NCBI GenBank assembly: GCA_021775805.1 | Contig: JAJFHD010000142.1 | Span: 32,816 to 96,815, forward strand | Length of the DNA: 64,000 nucleotides | Source: Alphaproteobacteria bacterium | GTDB taxonomy: Bacteria > Pseudomonadota > Alphaproteobacteria > Rhizobiales > JAJFHC01 | Direction of reading: 5' to 3' | In this document: in pieces, positions 9,236 through 18,200 of the stretch | Position numbering within the stretch: position 1 is the stretch's first letter | Layout: every line of letters begins with the position of its first letter | Notes under the pieces: generated by a model | The model's database searches: none | Told to the model about the DNA's origin: nothing | What the model saw: the letters and a program-made list of their open reading frames with translations, nothing else | Position numbers and translations under genes: made by a program

Positions 9236-10039
9236 TCACGCCTCAAGCGTAACGACCATGCCGTCATAGGCAGGCTCGACGCCCTCGGGCAACTCTGAAC
9301 ACAGCGTCTCGTAGTCCAGGTCCACGTGCATGTTGGTGATGATCGCCCGGCGCGGTTTTATGCGGTCGATCCATTCCAGGGTGTCGTCGAGGCTGAAGTG
9401 GCTGGGATGGTATGTGCGGCGCAGTGCGTCGATGATCCAGACGTCGAGGTCCTGCAGGTAGCCGATGCTGTCGTCGCTGAAGCCGTTGACGTCGCAGCTG
9501 TAGACCAGCTTGCCGATGCGGTAGCCGAACGACGTGATCGCGCCGTGCTCCTGGTCGAACGGGATTGCGGTTATGGACCCGCCGGCGCCGTCGATCGTTA
9601 CAGGTGTCTTGCCCTCGATCAGGTTGCCGTCGAGGATCGGCGGATACTGGCTGCCCGGCGGTGTCTGGAAACAGTAGTCGAAGCGCGACGTCAGAATGTC
9701 GAGCGTCCGGTTGCCGGCATAGATCGGCACGCGCTCGCGCCGGTTGATCGCGATCATGCGCAGGTCGTCGATGCCGTGGATGTGGTCGGCATGTTCATGG
9801 GTGTAGAGCACGCCGTCGACATCGCCGACGCCGGCATCGAGCAGCTGCTCACGCACGTCCGGCGATGTGTCGATCAACGCGGTCGTCTGGTCGCCCTGAT
9901 GGTTAACGCGCCGGATCAGCAGCGAACATCGCCGGCGCCGGTTTTTCGGGTTCGACGGATCGCAGTCGCCCCAGTGGTTGCCGATGCGCGGCACGCCGCC
10001 GGAAGAGCCGCAGCCCAGGATCGTGAAATGCAGAGTCAT
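9236..10039 (-). CDS. MBL-fold metallohydrolase (PhnP-like phosphodiesterase family)
   Basis: A 267-residue metallo-beta-lactamase-fold hydrolase. It begins with the strand and glycine-rich turn FTILGCGSSGGVPRIG and the cysteine-containing segment GDCDPSNPKNRRRRCS seen in PhnP-like enzymes. The zinc motif is THEHADHIHG. Further metal-ligand regions are SCDVNGF and the C-terminal TNMHVDLDY. No phosphonate genes are near. In alphaproteobacteria this gene routinely follows tatD, and here its ATG overlaps the tatD stop by 4 bp (ATGA). Its physiological substrate is unknown. Confidence 0.88.
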   Translation of the reverse strand: MTLHFTILGCGSSGGVPRIGNHWGDCDPSNPKNRRRRCSLLIRRVNHQGDQTTALIDTSPDVREQLLDAGVGDVDGVLYTHEHADHIHGIDDLRMIAINRRERVPIYAGNRTLDILTSRFDYCFQTPPGSQYPPILDGNLIEGKTPVTIDGAGGSITAIPFDQEHGAITSFGYRIGKLVYSCDVNGFSDDSIGYLQDLDVWIIDALRRTYHPSHFSLDDTLEWIDRIKPRRAIITNMHVDLDYETLCSELPEGVEPAYDGMVVTLEA

Positions 10040-10845
10040 GAGGCAGCGTTCTTGATCAGTTCCGACGGCCGAGGCACGCGCGAGAAGATTTCAAAGAAGT
10101 TGTCCGTGGTCCGGTCGGCCATGACCGCCGGAGCGACATCCTTGACCTGGGCCAGACGCTCGAGCGTGTGCACGACGAAGGCCGGTTCGTTGCGCTTGCC
10201 GCGGTTGGGCATCGGCGCCAGATAAGGCGCGTCGGTCTCGACCAGCAGACGGTCCATGGGAACGGACACCGCTACGTCACGCAGCGCCTGCGCCTTGTTG
10301 AAGGTCAGAATGCCCGAAAACGATACGTACAGGCCGAGCGCCAGTCCGGCTTGCGCCAGACGCTCATGGGAGCTGAAACAGTGCAGGATGGCCGGGAAGG
10401 CGCCCTTCCCGGTTTCCTCCTGCAGGATCCGGGCGGTGTCGTCTTCGGCATCGCGCGAATGGATGACCAGCGGCAGGCCGGTTTCGCGGGCCGCCGCAAT
10501 GTGGGTGCGGAAGCTTGCCTGTTGAACCTCGTGCGGGCTGTGGTCATAGAAATAGTCCAGTCCGGCCTCGCCGATGCCGACCACCTTGGGGTGGCGGGCC
10601 AGGTCCACCAGTTCTTTCGTCGTCACGTCGGTTTCCTCGGCCGCGTTATGCGGATGGGTGCCGACCGTGCAGTAGACATTGTCGTATCGCTCGGCAATCG
10701 CCAGGATCTCGGGAAACTTGCGGACCCGGGTACAGATGGTCACCATCAGGCCGACACCTGCCTCGCCGGCGCGGTTGACCACGGCATCGAGCTCATCGGC
10801 GAAATCGGGAAAGTCCAGATGGCAGTGGCTGTCGATCACGAACAT
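10036..10845 (-). CDS. tatD: TatD family deoxyribonuclease/hydrolase
   Basis: A TIM-barrel metal-dependent hydrolase of the TatD family, with 3'-5' exonuclease activity in characterised members. Motifs in order: DSHCHLDF at the N-terminus, GTHPHNA, GEAGLDYFYDHS, VIHSRDAEDD, LHCFSS and VETDAPYLAP. Start ATG 10845 is chosen because it gives the canonical opening (MFVIDSHCHLDF) and follows GAGG. A GTG at 10860 that overlaps the metG stop would add five residues. It forms a tightly packed operon between metG and the MBL hydrolase. Confidence 0.93.
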   Translation of the reverse strand: MFVIDSHCHLDFPDFADELDAVVNRAGEAGVGLMVTICTRVRKFPEILAIAERYDNVYCTVGTHPHNAAEETDVTTKELVDLARHPKVVGIGEAGLDYFYDHSPHEVQQASFRTHIAAARETGLPLVIHSRDAEDDTARILQEETGKGAFPAILHCFSSHERLAQAGLALGLYVSFSGILTFNKAQALRDVAVSVPMDRLLVETDAPYLAPMPNRGKRNEPAFVVHTLERLAQVKDVAPAVMADRTTDNFFEIFSRVPRPSELIKNAAS

Positions 10846-10856
10846 GGATGTCTGCC

Positions 10857-12419
10857 TCACGCGCCGTCCGTATCGGCTTCCACATAGCGTGGAAACACCG
10901 GTGTCGGTGCCGGCAGGGTTGCGCCGGGGCCGAGACGACCGCCCTCGCCCAGCCGGTCGAACGACCGGTCGGTTTCAGCCACCGCCAGAAGGTCGAGCAA
11001 TGAGCCGCCGGCGGTCGGCATGAACGGGCTGGCCAGGATCGCTACCTGGCGGATGACTTCAGCCGTCACGTAAAGCACCGTTGCCATGCGTTCGGGATCG
11101 GACTTGCGCAAGACCCAGGGTTCCTGTCCGGCAAAGTAGCGGTTGGCGTCTGCCACCACCGACCAGATGTCGCCGAGCGCCAGGTGGATCGCCTGACGGT
11201 CCATGTGAGCGCGCGTCTTCTCCAACAGGCTGTCGACGGCACCCAGAATGGTGGTGTCGTCGTCGGAGAGCGCGCCGGGGGCCGGCAAGGCATTGGCGCA
11301 GTTCTTGGCGATCATCGACAGCGAGCGCTGCGCCAGGTTGCCGAGATCGTTGGCCAGGTCGGCGTTGATCCGGTTGACGATCGCCTCGTGGCTGTAGGTC
11401 CCGTCCTGTCCGAACGGCACTTCGCGCATGAAGAAATAGCGTGCCTGGTCGACCCCGTAGTGTTCGGCCAGGGCGATCGGATCGATCACGTTGCCGACCG
11501 ACTTGGACATCTTCTCGCCCTTGTTGAACAGGAAACCGTGCCCGAATATCCGTTTGGGCAGCTCGATCCCCGCCGACATCAGGAATGCCGGCCAGTAGAC
11601 CGAGTGAAACCGCAATATGTCCTTGCCGATGATGTGGAGATCGGCCGGCCAGTAACGCTTGAACGACTCTGACTCCGTGTCTGGGAAACCGACGCCGGTG
11701 ATGTAGTTGGTCAGGGCGTCGACCCACACATACATGACATGCTTGTCGTCGCCGGGCACCGGCACGCCCCAGTCGAAACTGGTGCGCGACACCGACAGGT
11801 CGTCGAGCCCGCCCTTGACGAAACTCATGACCTCGTTGCGCCGGGTCTCCGGACCGATGAAGTCGGGATAGTCCTCGTAGTGCTTGATCAGCTTGTCCTG
11901 ATAGGCCGACAGGCGGAAGAAGTAGCTTTCTTCCTCGACCCACTCGACCGGCGTGCCGGTGTCGGGCGCGACCTTCGTGCCGTCGCTCGCCTTTACCAGT
12001 TCGCTCTCGGTGTAATAGGCCTCGTCACGCACCGAGTACCAGCCGGCATACTTGTCGAGGTAGATGTCGCCATTCGCCGCCATCCGTTCCCAGATCGCCA
12101 TCGACGACAGCTTGTGGCGTTCCTCGGTGGTGCGGATGAAGTCGTCATTGCTGCAATTGAGCGCCTCGACCATGGTCTGAAACTGCGGCGTCATCCGTGC
12201 GACCAGTTCAGCCGGCGTAATGCCTTCCTTCTCGGCCGTCTGCTGCATCTTCTGGCCGTGCTCGTCGGTGCCGGTCAGAAACATCACGTCGTATCCGTCG
12301 AGCCTCTTGTAGCGGGCAATCGCATCGGTTGCGATCGCCTCATAGGCATGGCCGATATGGGGCGCGCCATTGGGATAGGAAATGGCCGTCGTGATGTAAT
12401 AACGGGGGCGCGGCGACAT
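10857..12419 (-). CDS. metG: Methionyl-tRNA synthetase
   Basis: A class I aminoacyl-tRNA synthetase that charges tRNA-Met. The 520-residue protein has the HIGH signature as PHIGHAYE near residue 22, the KMSKS loop in GEKMSKSVGN, and an anticodon-binding helical domain at the C-terminus. The connective segment reads GWYSVRDEAYYTE, so the zinc-binding cysteines found there in many MetRS are absent; I believe this is usual in alphaproteobacteria. There is no C-terminal EMAP-like tRNA-binding extension, so this is the short form. It lies between holB and tatD in the conserved cluster. Confidence 0.96.
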   Translation of the reverse strand: MSPRPRYYITTAISYPNGAPHIGHAYEAIATDAIARYKRLDGYDVMFLTGTDEHGQKMQQTAEKEGITPAELVARMTPQFQTMVEALNCSNDDFIRTTEERHKLSSMAIWERMAANGDIYLDKYAGWYSVRDEAYYTESELVKASDGTKVAPDTGTPVEWVEEESYFFRLSAYQDKLIKHYEDYPDFIGPETRRNEVMSFVKGGLDDLSVSRTSFDWGVPVPGDDKHVMYVWVDALTNYITGVGFPDTESESFKRYWPADLHIIGKDILRFHSVYWPAFLMSAGIELPKRIFGHGFLFNKGEKMSKSVGNVIDPIALAEHYGVDQARYFFMREVPFGQDGTYSHEAIVNRINADLANDLGNLAQRSLSMIAKNCANALPAPGALSDDDTTILGAVDSLLEKTRAHMDRQAIHLALGDIWSVVADANRYFAGQEPWVLRKSDPERMATVLYVTAEVIRQVAILASPFMPTAGGSLLDLLAVAETDRSFDRLGEGGRLGPGATLPAPTPVFPRYVEADTDGA

Positions 12420-12467
12420 GGGGACTCCTGGGATCTGTGCGCAATCGCTGGATTTAGAATTTGAAGA

Positions 12468-13610
12468 CTAGGCGGCCTGTGCGGCTTTCAATGTCTGTTC
12501 AAGCTCAAAAAACACAACCGCAATGGTCTGCTTGCGGTCGAGATTTAGGGCATTTGCCCGCATAAGGGAACGATTGATTTTGTCCCACGCCTCTGCCCAG
12601 TGGGCCGCCGAGTGCCGGTTTGCCAGACGGATCATGAGATCGGCCTCGCTCTGCGGCACCGACGCGAAGTCATCCGTGGACACAGAGCGCACCATCCGAG
12701 CGATCCATTTCAGGATCAGATCGCAGAACAGGTCGTACTCGGCTGCCGCCGTGCGCGGCGCAATCTTGTCCGCGAACTGGTTGAGCCGTTTGACGTCTAA
12801 GTTCGGCAGGGTGCCCAGCAGAGCCAGCATTTGCCGGTAGATGGCAATGCCGCCGCCTTCCAGAAGTTTGAGTCCCTGCCCGACGCTGCCGTCGCCCAAC
12901 CGTGCGGCCACTGCGATGTCGTCGGCGGATTGCCCGTCCCCCAACAGACCTTTCATCACTTTCGTGCAATCATTCATGGACAGGGGCGACAGATCCAGTC
13001 TTCGGCAGCGCGACCGAATCGTCGGCAGCAACCGGCCGGGAATGTGGCTTACCAGGAAGAAGAGGACTTTTTGGGGTGGTTCCTCCAGAGTTTTGAGCAG
13101 GGCGTTCGCCGCATTGGCATTCATTTCGTCTGCGCTGTCGACAATGCAAATACGCCAGCCCCCCTCACCCGCAGTGTGTCTGAATAACTTCGCTGTGCGA
13201 CGGACCTCTTCGAGCGATACAATCGTTTTAAACTTCTTGGTCTTTGAATCCCAGGGACGGGTGAGCACGAGCAGGTCGGAATGCGAACGCGCTGCAATTC
13301 GATGGGAAACCGGATCTTCGGGGGGGACGTAGAGATCCTCGATTCCACCCAATGCTCCAAGATCGCCCGTCGAGTATTTCAGGACAAATCGCGTTGCCCG
13401 ATAGGCAAACGTTGCCTTGCCAATGCCTTTTGGTCCGCCGAGTATCCAGGCATGGTGGGTCTTACCGCCGAGGTAGCTCTCCAGAAATTGCCGCTCCGCC
13501 GCTTCGTGTCCCACAAGATCGGTGGTTTCGCGCGGATGCGGGAACCCTTCGAGCCTGTCGCTCTCAGGGATTTCTGGTTCTGCTTTTGCCGCTTTCGCCA
13601 CTCTGGCCAC
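12468..13610 (-). CDS. holB: DNA polymerase III subunit delta'
   Basis: The clamp-loader delta' subunit (AAA+ fold). The 380-residue protein has the AAA+ start (LVGHEAAERQFL), a P-loop-like GGPKGIGKATFAY, the sensor/partner region DSADEMNANAANALLKTLEEP, and FFLVSHIPGRLLPTIRSRCRRL with the SRC motif. As usual for delta', the Walker A loop departs from consensus (GKAT), so ATP hydrolysis is unlikely. It follows tmk by 18 bp and precedes metG by 48 bp, the standard arrangement of this replication and housekeeping cluster. Confidence 0.94.
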   Translation of the reverse strand: MARVAKAAKAEPEIPESDRLEGFPHPRETTDLVGHEAAERQFLESYLGGKTHHAWILGGPKGIGKATFAYRATRFVLKYSTGDLGALGGIEDLYVPPEDPVSHRIAARSHSDLLVLTRPWDSKTKKFKTIVSLEEVRRTAKLFRHTAGEGGWRICIVDSADEMNANAANALLKTLEEPPQKVLFFLVSHIPGRLLPTIRSRCRRLDLSPLSMNDCTKVMKGLLGDGQSADDIAVAARLGDGSVGQGLKLLEGGGIAIYRQMLALLGTLPNLDVKRLNQFADKIAPRTAAAEYDLFCDLILKWIARMVRSVSTDDFASVPQSEADLMIRLANRHSAAHWAEAWDKINRSLMRANALNLDRKQTIAVVFFELEQTLKAAQAA

Positions 13611-13628
13611 TGTATTCTCCGCGTATCG

Positions 13629-14291
13629 TCAGGCCGCCGCGCCGGGAAATCGCGCGGCAACGGCAGTGGTTACAGCGTGCGTTACCTGATCCACATCCAG
13701 TGATGCATCGACGATCACGCACCGTTCAGGCGCACGCGCGGCAATGTCGAGAAACGATTGCCTCAACCGGGCATGAAATGCGAGCCCCTTTTTTTCGAAC
13801 CGGTCTTCGGCGTGGACCTCGCCAAGCCGTCGTCCGGCCCGCGCCAGACCGACTTCAGGATCAAGGTCGAAGATCAGTGTCAGTTCCGGCCAATCGGCGC
13901 CGATGACCCCGTGTTCAAGTGTGTGAAGCAGGTCGGTTGCAATATTTCCTGCAGCCCCCTGGTAGGCCCGCGTTGAATCCGCGAACCGGTCGCAGATGAC
14001 CCACTGGCCACGGTTTAGCGCCGGTCGGATTGTTTTCATCAGGTGGTCGTCGCGGGCGGCATAGAACAACAAGGTTTCTGCCAGCGGCGACCACCGGTCG
14101 GTAGCGCCGCTGACCAGCAATTCCCGGATTTCTTCAGCCCCGTGAGAGCCGCCGGGTTCGCGTGTCACGATGACGTTATGACCTTCGGCGGCGAGATAGT
14201 CCTTGAGGCGGGCGGCCTGGGTCGACTTGCCCGTCCCCTCCCCGCCTTCCAGCGTGATGAACTTGCCGCGCGTTACCGGAGGCTCAACCAC
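13629..14291 (-). CDS. tmk: Thymidylate kinase
   Basis: Phosphorylates dTMP to dTDP. The 220-residue protein has P-loop EGGEGTGKST, the DR(F/Y) motif in CDRFADSTRAYQG, and the LID-proximal DPEVGLARAGRR. The start overlaps the end of the upstream D-Ala-D-Ala carboxypeptidase gene by 8 bp, which indicates translational coupling within the minus-strand operon. Confidence 0.95.
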   Translation of the reverse strand: MVEPPVTRGKFITLEGGEGTGKSTQAARLKDYLAAEGHNVIVTREPGGSHGAEEIRELLVSGATDRWSPLAETLLFYAARDDHLMKTIRPALNRGQWVICDRFADSTRAYQGAAGNIATDLLHTLEHGVIGADWPELTLIFDLDPEVGLARAGRRLGEVHAEDRFEKKGLAFHARLRQSFLDIAARAPERCVIVDASLDVDQVTHAVTTAVAARFPGAAA

Positions 14292-15474
14292 CGATGACCA
14301 TGAATTTCAGGGTGTCGAAGGCCTGGCCGATGATGCTGCCCTCTTCCACATCCGCGGCGGCAAACAGCGGAATCTCGTTGACCATCTTGCCCGATGACAC
14401 AAAGCGCAGCTTCGCCACTTCATCGCCCTTCTTGACCGGCGCCTTCAAGGGTCCGTCATAGACGATTTCCGCCTTCAGCTTCTTCCGGTCAGCCCGGGTC
14501 ATGAGCAGTTTCACCGGTCCCTTGGGCGTCAGGGCCACGGACGAGGATTCGCCACCCCAGACCCTGGCATCGCCAACATTCTCCACTTCCTCGAAAAGCG
14601 TATAGGTACGGAAGCTCCGGAACCCCCAGTCGAGGATCTTGCGCGCCTCTTCGGAGCGCTTGTTCTTTGATTTCAATCCATTGACCACCAGGATGAGACG
14701 GCGTCCGTCCTTTTCGGCCGAGCCCACAAGACCGTAGCCGGATTCGTCGGTATGGCCGGTCTTGAGGCCGTCAGCCCCGATGTTCTGGTAGAGTAGCGGG
14801 TTGCGGTTGTGTTGCTTGATCTTGTTCCAGGTGAAACTCTTTTCAGCGTAATAGTGATAATACTCAGGGAAATCATAAATGATGTGACGGGCAATCTTTG
14901 ACAGTTCCCGCGCCGTTACCACGTGATCGGGATGCGGCCAGCCAGTGGCATTCACGAAGTTCGACTTTTTAAGACCGAGTTCCTTGGCCCGTGCGTTCAT
15001 TTCGTCGGCAAAGCCTTCCTCGGTCCCGCTCAGTCCTTCGGCAAGGGCGATGCAGGCGTCGTTGCCCGACTGGATGATCACCCCTCTTATAAGATCTTCC
15101 AGCGGGATTGCGGATTTGAGTTTGGCAAACATACGCGAGCCGCCCCGTTTGAAGGCATTTTCACTGATGTAGAACTCGTCCGCCAGTTTGATATCGCCGG
15201 TCTTGAGCGCATTGAAGACCACCGCCATGGTCATGAGTTTGCTCATGCTGGCGGGCGCCATCAGGTCGTCGGCATTCTTTTCCATGAGAATCGCGCCGGT
15301 CTTGCCATCGATCAGAATTGCAAATTCAGCATCGGTCTTGATGGTGGCCGCGGCGACCGGTTGAATGGTGCCAGGAATTCCGGCAAGGGCGATCATGACC
15401 GCAAACAGCCAAAACGTCGCCATTACAGGCCAATCGTCCTTTGTCGCGCAACCGCGGCATTGAAAAATACGCAT
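14284..15474 (-). CDS. D-alanyl-D-alanine carboxypeptidase (PBP5/6-like)
   Basis: A periplasmic DD-carboxypeptidase (peptidase S11, DacA/C/F-like) that trims peptidoglycan pentapeptides. The active-site motifs are SMSK (nucleophile Ser about residue 76), SGN in IIQSGNDACI, and KTG in DGLKTGHT. A C-terminal beta-rich PBP5 domain follows. ATG 15474 is chosen because GAGG lies 6 nt upstream. It gives a long charged N-region before the hydrophobic signal segment ATFWLFAVMIALAG. ATG 15423 would give a shorter, more typical signal peptide but has a poorly placed ribosome-binding site. Confidence 0.92.
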   Translation of the reverse strand: MRIFQCRGCATKDDWPVMATFWLFAVMIALAGIPGTIQPVAAATIKTDAEFAILIDGKTGAILMEKNADDLMAPASMSKLMTMAVVFNALKTGDIKLADEFYISENAFKRGGSRMFAKLKSAIPLEDLIRGVIIQSGNDACIALAEGLSGTEEGFADEMNARAKELGLKKSNFVNATGWPHPDHVVTARELSKIARHIIYDFPEYYHYYAEKSFTWNKIKQHNRNPLLYQNIGADGLKTGHTDESGYGLVGSAEKDGRRLILVVNGLKSKNKRSEEARKILDWGFRSFRTYTLFEEVENVGDARVWGGESSSVALTPKGPVKLLMTRADRKKLKAEIVYDGPLKAPVKKGDEVAKLRFVSSGKMVNEIPLFAAADVEEGSIIGQAFDTLKFMVIGG

Positions 15475-15616
15475 AAGCAACCTCGAGAAAATGTTCCGGG
15501 GTATCCGATGGGACACCCCGGATGGATTTCTCTGGAGTCTAACGCGAACCTTCCGGTCTGTCACGGCGTCACCGGAAACTTTCCGGTGATCGAGAGCTCA
15601 ACCTTTGTGCGATATT

Positions 15617-16588
15617 TCAACGGGTAACAATACGCGCGTCGTGATGCCCGGCAGATCTCACCTGGCTCAGAACTTCAGCAGCCCTGTTGTCATCCTGCAG
15701 CGGGCCCACTGTTACCCTGTAGAAGACAGATGAACCGGTGTGTGTTTCCACCGTATTGGCATGGCCGAAACGCGACAGTTGCTGTTCCACTCGGGCGGCA
15801 TTGCCGGGATCGCTGAAGGAACCTGCCTGTACATAGGCTTGGCTGGTCGACGCCAATGTCGCCGAAGCAGACCTGGATTTGGGTATTGACCCGGTATGTG
15901 CCGGCGAATCCTGCCAGCTTGCCGGTTGGATGTCCGGCTGCGGCCGTGCTCTGTCGGATTTGGTGGCCGTGACCACCCGATTGCTCTTCAGCTTTGCCTG
16001 GGTGACATAATAGTCATCGCCGTTTAGCGGTGCCGGCCCGAGATAGACCACTTCGACGGGAGCCGTGCCGGCATTCTTGAAGCCGAGCATTTCGGCTGAC
16101 CGTTTCGACATGTCGATGATGCGGTCATGGGCATAAGGCCCGCGGTCGTTGAGACGGGCGATCAGCGACTTGCCATTCTTGAGGTTTGTCACCCTGACAA
16201 ACGACGGCAGCGGCAACGTCTTGTGGGCGGCGGTGATGGAATCCATGTCATACCACTCGCCATTGGCCGTCTTGCGCCGGTGGAATTTTGGCCCATACCA
16301 GGACGCAACCCCGCGCTTGTGATAACCGGGCTGCGGTTTTGGATAGTATTTCTTGCCGGCAATCTTGTAAGGGTTGCCAACCTTGCGGACACCGCCGCCC
16401 TTCGGGATCGGATTCGGTCCCGAATAAACCGGACTCCCCTTGCCGGAGAATGCGGATTTCTTACCACCACATCCGGCAAGCCCAACACTAAGGGCGGCTG
16501 TGCCGACGGCGATGATGAACCATGTTTTGTAAAATCGTGACACGGGCTGCTGATACGCCGCAACCCCAGAGCGCTCTTGTGTACTCAT
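15617..16588 (-). CDS. rlpA: RlpA-like lipoprotein with SPOR domain
   Basis: A septal-ring lipoprotein, probably a lytic transglycosylase acting on denuded glycan strands. The signal sequence ends in the lipobox LAGC. A double-psi beta-barrel domain follows (GVASWYGPKFHRRKTANGE, then ARLNDRGPYAHDRIIDMS). A linker rich in Ser, Ala and Pro leads to a C-terminal SPOR domain (YVQAGSFSDPGNAARVEQQL) that binds septal peptidoglycan. ATG 16588 directly follows an in-frame TTG at 16591. It sits upstream of the carboxypeptidase gene, grouping cell-wall functions. Confidence 0.92.
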   Translation of the reverse strand: MSTQERSGVAAYQQPVSRFYKTWFIIAVGTAALSVGLAGCGGKKSAFSGKGSPVYSGPNPIPKGGGVRKVGNPYKIAGKKYYPKPQPGYHKRGVASWYGPKFHRRKTANGEWYDMDSITAAHKTLPLPSFVRVTNLKNGKSLIARLNDRGPYAHDRIIDMSKRSAEMLGFKNAGTAPVEVVYLGPAPLNGDDYYVTQAKLKSNRVVTATKSDRARPQPDIQPASWQDSPAHTGSIPKSRSASATLASTSQAYVQAGSFSDPGNAARVEQQLSRFGHANTVETHTGSSVFYRVTVGPLQDDNRAAEVLSQVRSAGHHDARIVTR

Positions 16589-16771
16589 CAAGACCCAACG
16601 CTGTTATGACGGTGATACAAGCCACCGTGAACCATCCCTGAGGGGCATCCGCCGCGAAACGCACGTCGGACAACACCTTCCCCAGCCTGAGTGTGGCGGC
16701 GATTGGTAAAGAATTCGTTGTTGAAGCCTTCCGGCTTGTCAGAGCAAATCGGAAGGTGCTTTTATGCCACC

Positions 16772-18103
16772 ATGAGCTTGACCCGCGAACTTGTGCGATT
16801 GATCCGTAACAGACCGGTGAACCAGGGAGACCTGGATGCCGCTGCCCTGTTCACCCTTGACGCCGTCGCCAACATCATGGCCGGGCGAAACAGCGACCCC
16901 GGACGGCGGCTGCTTGCCTGGGCGCGGGCGACCGGAGTATCAAGCGGCAACGCCCGTGATCTTGCTTTCCTGTGGGGTGGTTTGTGCCACATCCTGGAAG
17001 TTGACGACCTTCACCGGGCGTCGGTGGTTCACCCCGGATGCGTGGTCGTGCCGGCAGTCTGGGCCCATCTTACGGCAAGCGGCGATGGTTCCATGCGTGA
17101 AGTCACGGGCGAGAAGGTGCTGACAGCCATCCTGCACGGGTTCGAAGCAACCACCCGTGTCGGCATGGCGGTCGGGCCGGCCCACTACAAGATCTGGCAC
17201 AACACGGCCACCTGCGGCGCCTTCGGGTCGGCGATGGCGATTGCCACGTTGTTGAACCTAAGTGAAGACCAGTGTGTCCATGCTCTGGGCAATGCCGGTA
17301 CCCAGGCGGCAGGCCTTTGGGAGTTTCTGGATTCAGGCGCCATGTCCAAGCACCTCCATGCCGGCCATGCCGCCCAATCCGGCCTGACCAGTGCGCAACT
17401 TGCTGCGGTGGATTTTACCGGTCCTGCAACCATACTTGAGGGCGATCGCGGATTTTTCAAAGCGGCCTGCCCGGATGCAGCCCCTGCCCTCGTCACGGCC
17501 AATCCCGATGCTGACTGGCAACTGGCGTTGACCTCCATCAAGCCCTGGCCGTCCTGCCGCCACACCCATCCGGCCATTGGTGCGGCGATTGACCTGCGCC
17601 GGGCGCTGAGAGCTTTTGGGGCCGGGGTTGAAGACATCGCCAGTCTGAGGGCGACCACCTACCCCGCCGCCCTGGCATTGTGCGACCGGCCGGTTGTCGA
17701 CACGGTTTACAGCGCAAAATTCTCATTGCAGCACTGTATAGCCGCAGCACTCAGTGTCGATGTCGTTGATTTTGGTGCTTTTGAAGAACCGACACGGGAG
17801 GCCCTGCTGCCGCTGCGCAGCCGGATCTCCCTCCGGACGGAAGACCGTTATTCCGCCCGCTACCCCGAAAACTGGAGTTGTGGGCTGGAAGCGACATTGC
17901 GCGACAACCGGACAATTTCAGCCGAATGTCTCGATGCCAAGGGCGATCCGGCATCAGCGTTGACGCACTCGGAAATGATCGACAAGGCGACGATGCTGCT
18001 CCGGCATGCTGAAGTCGATGATCCGCAGGCCGTGATCGGTCCGGTGCTGGAAATGGCCCGCGGGGCGCAATTGCCGCCGTTGCTGCTGCATCCGGAACTC
18101 TGA
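16772..18103 (+). CDS. MmgE/PrpD family protein
   Basis: A 443-residue member of the MmgE/PrpD fold, which includes 2-methylcitrate dehydratase and cis-aconitate decarboxylase. Typical family segments are the early helix with DAVANIMAGRNSDPG, the stretch ILEVDDLHRASVVHPGCVVVPA, and WPSCRHTHPAIGAA. No prp or methylcitrate genes are adjacent, so the substrate cannot be named. ATG 16772 is taken because the upstream extension to GTG 16691 does not look like protein; a GGAAGG lies somewhat far upstream. It is divergent from rlpA and stands alone. Confidence 0.85.
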   Translation: MSLTRELVRLIRNRPVNQGDLDAAALFTLDAVANIMAGRNSDPGRRLLAWARATGVSSGNARDLAFLWGGLCHILEVDDLHRASVVHPGCVVVPAVWAHLTASGDGSMREVTGEKVLTAILHGFEATTRVGMAVGPAHYKIWHNTATCGAFGSAMAIATLLNLSEDQCVHALGNAGTQAAGLWEFLDSGAMSKHLHAGHAAQSGLTSAQLAAVDFTGPATILEGDRGFFKAACPDAAPALVTANPDADWQLALTSIKPWPSCRHTHPAIGAAIDLRRALRAFGAGVEDIASLRATTYPAALALCDRPVVDTVYSAKFSLQHCIAAALSVDVVDFGAFEEPTREALLPLRSRISLRTEDRYSARYPENWSCGLEATLRDNRTISAECLDAKGDPASALTHSEMIDKATMLLRHAEVDDPQAVIGPVLEMARGAQLPPLLLHPEL

Positions 18104-18200
18104 AGCCTGTCCAAGTTTTTGAAAACCCGTTCGATTTTACCGAATTGTAACATCGCTCGACGATACTGCGGCTTGTCTTCGTCAGTCGCGAGCGATCCTC

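Noticed and set aside
9326..10225. A 299-codon plus-strand frame over the MBL hydrolase and tatD
   Set aside because: Both minus-strand genes have catalytic motifs and overlapping starts and stops. The plus-strand translation is Val/Asp/Ala/Arg-rich shadow sequence.
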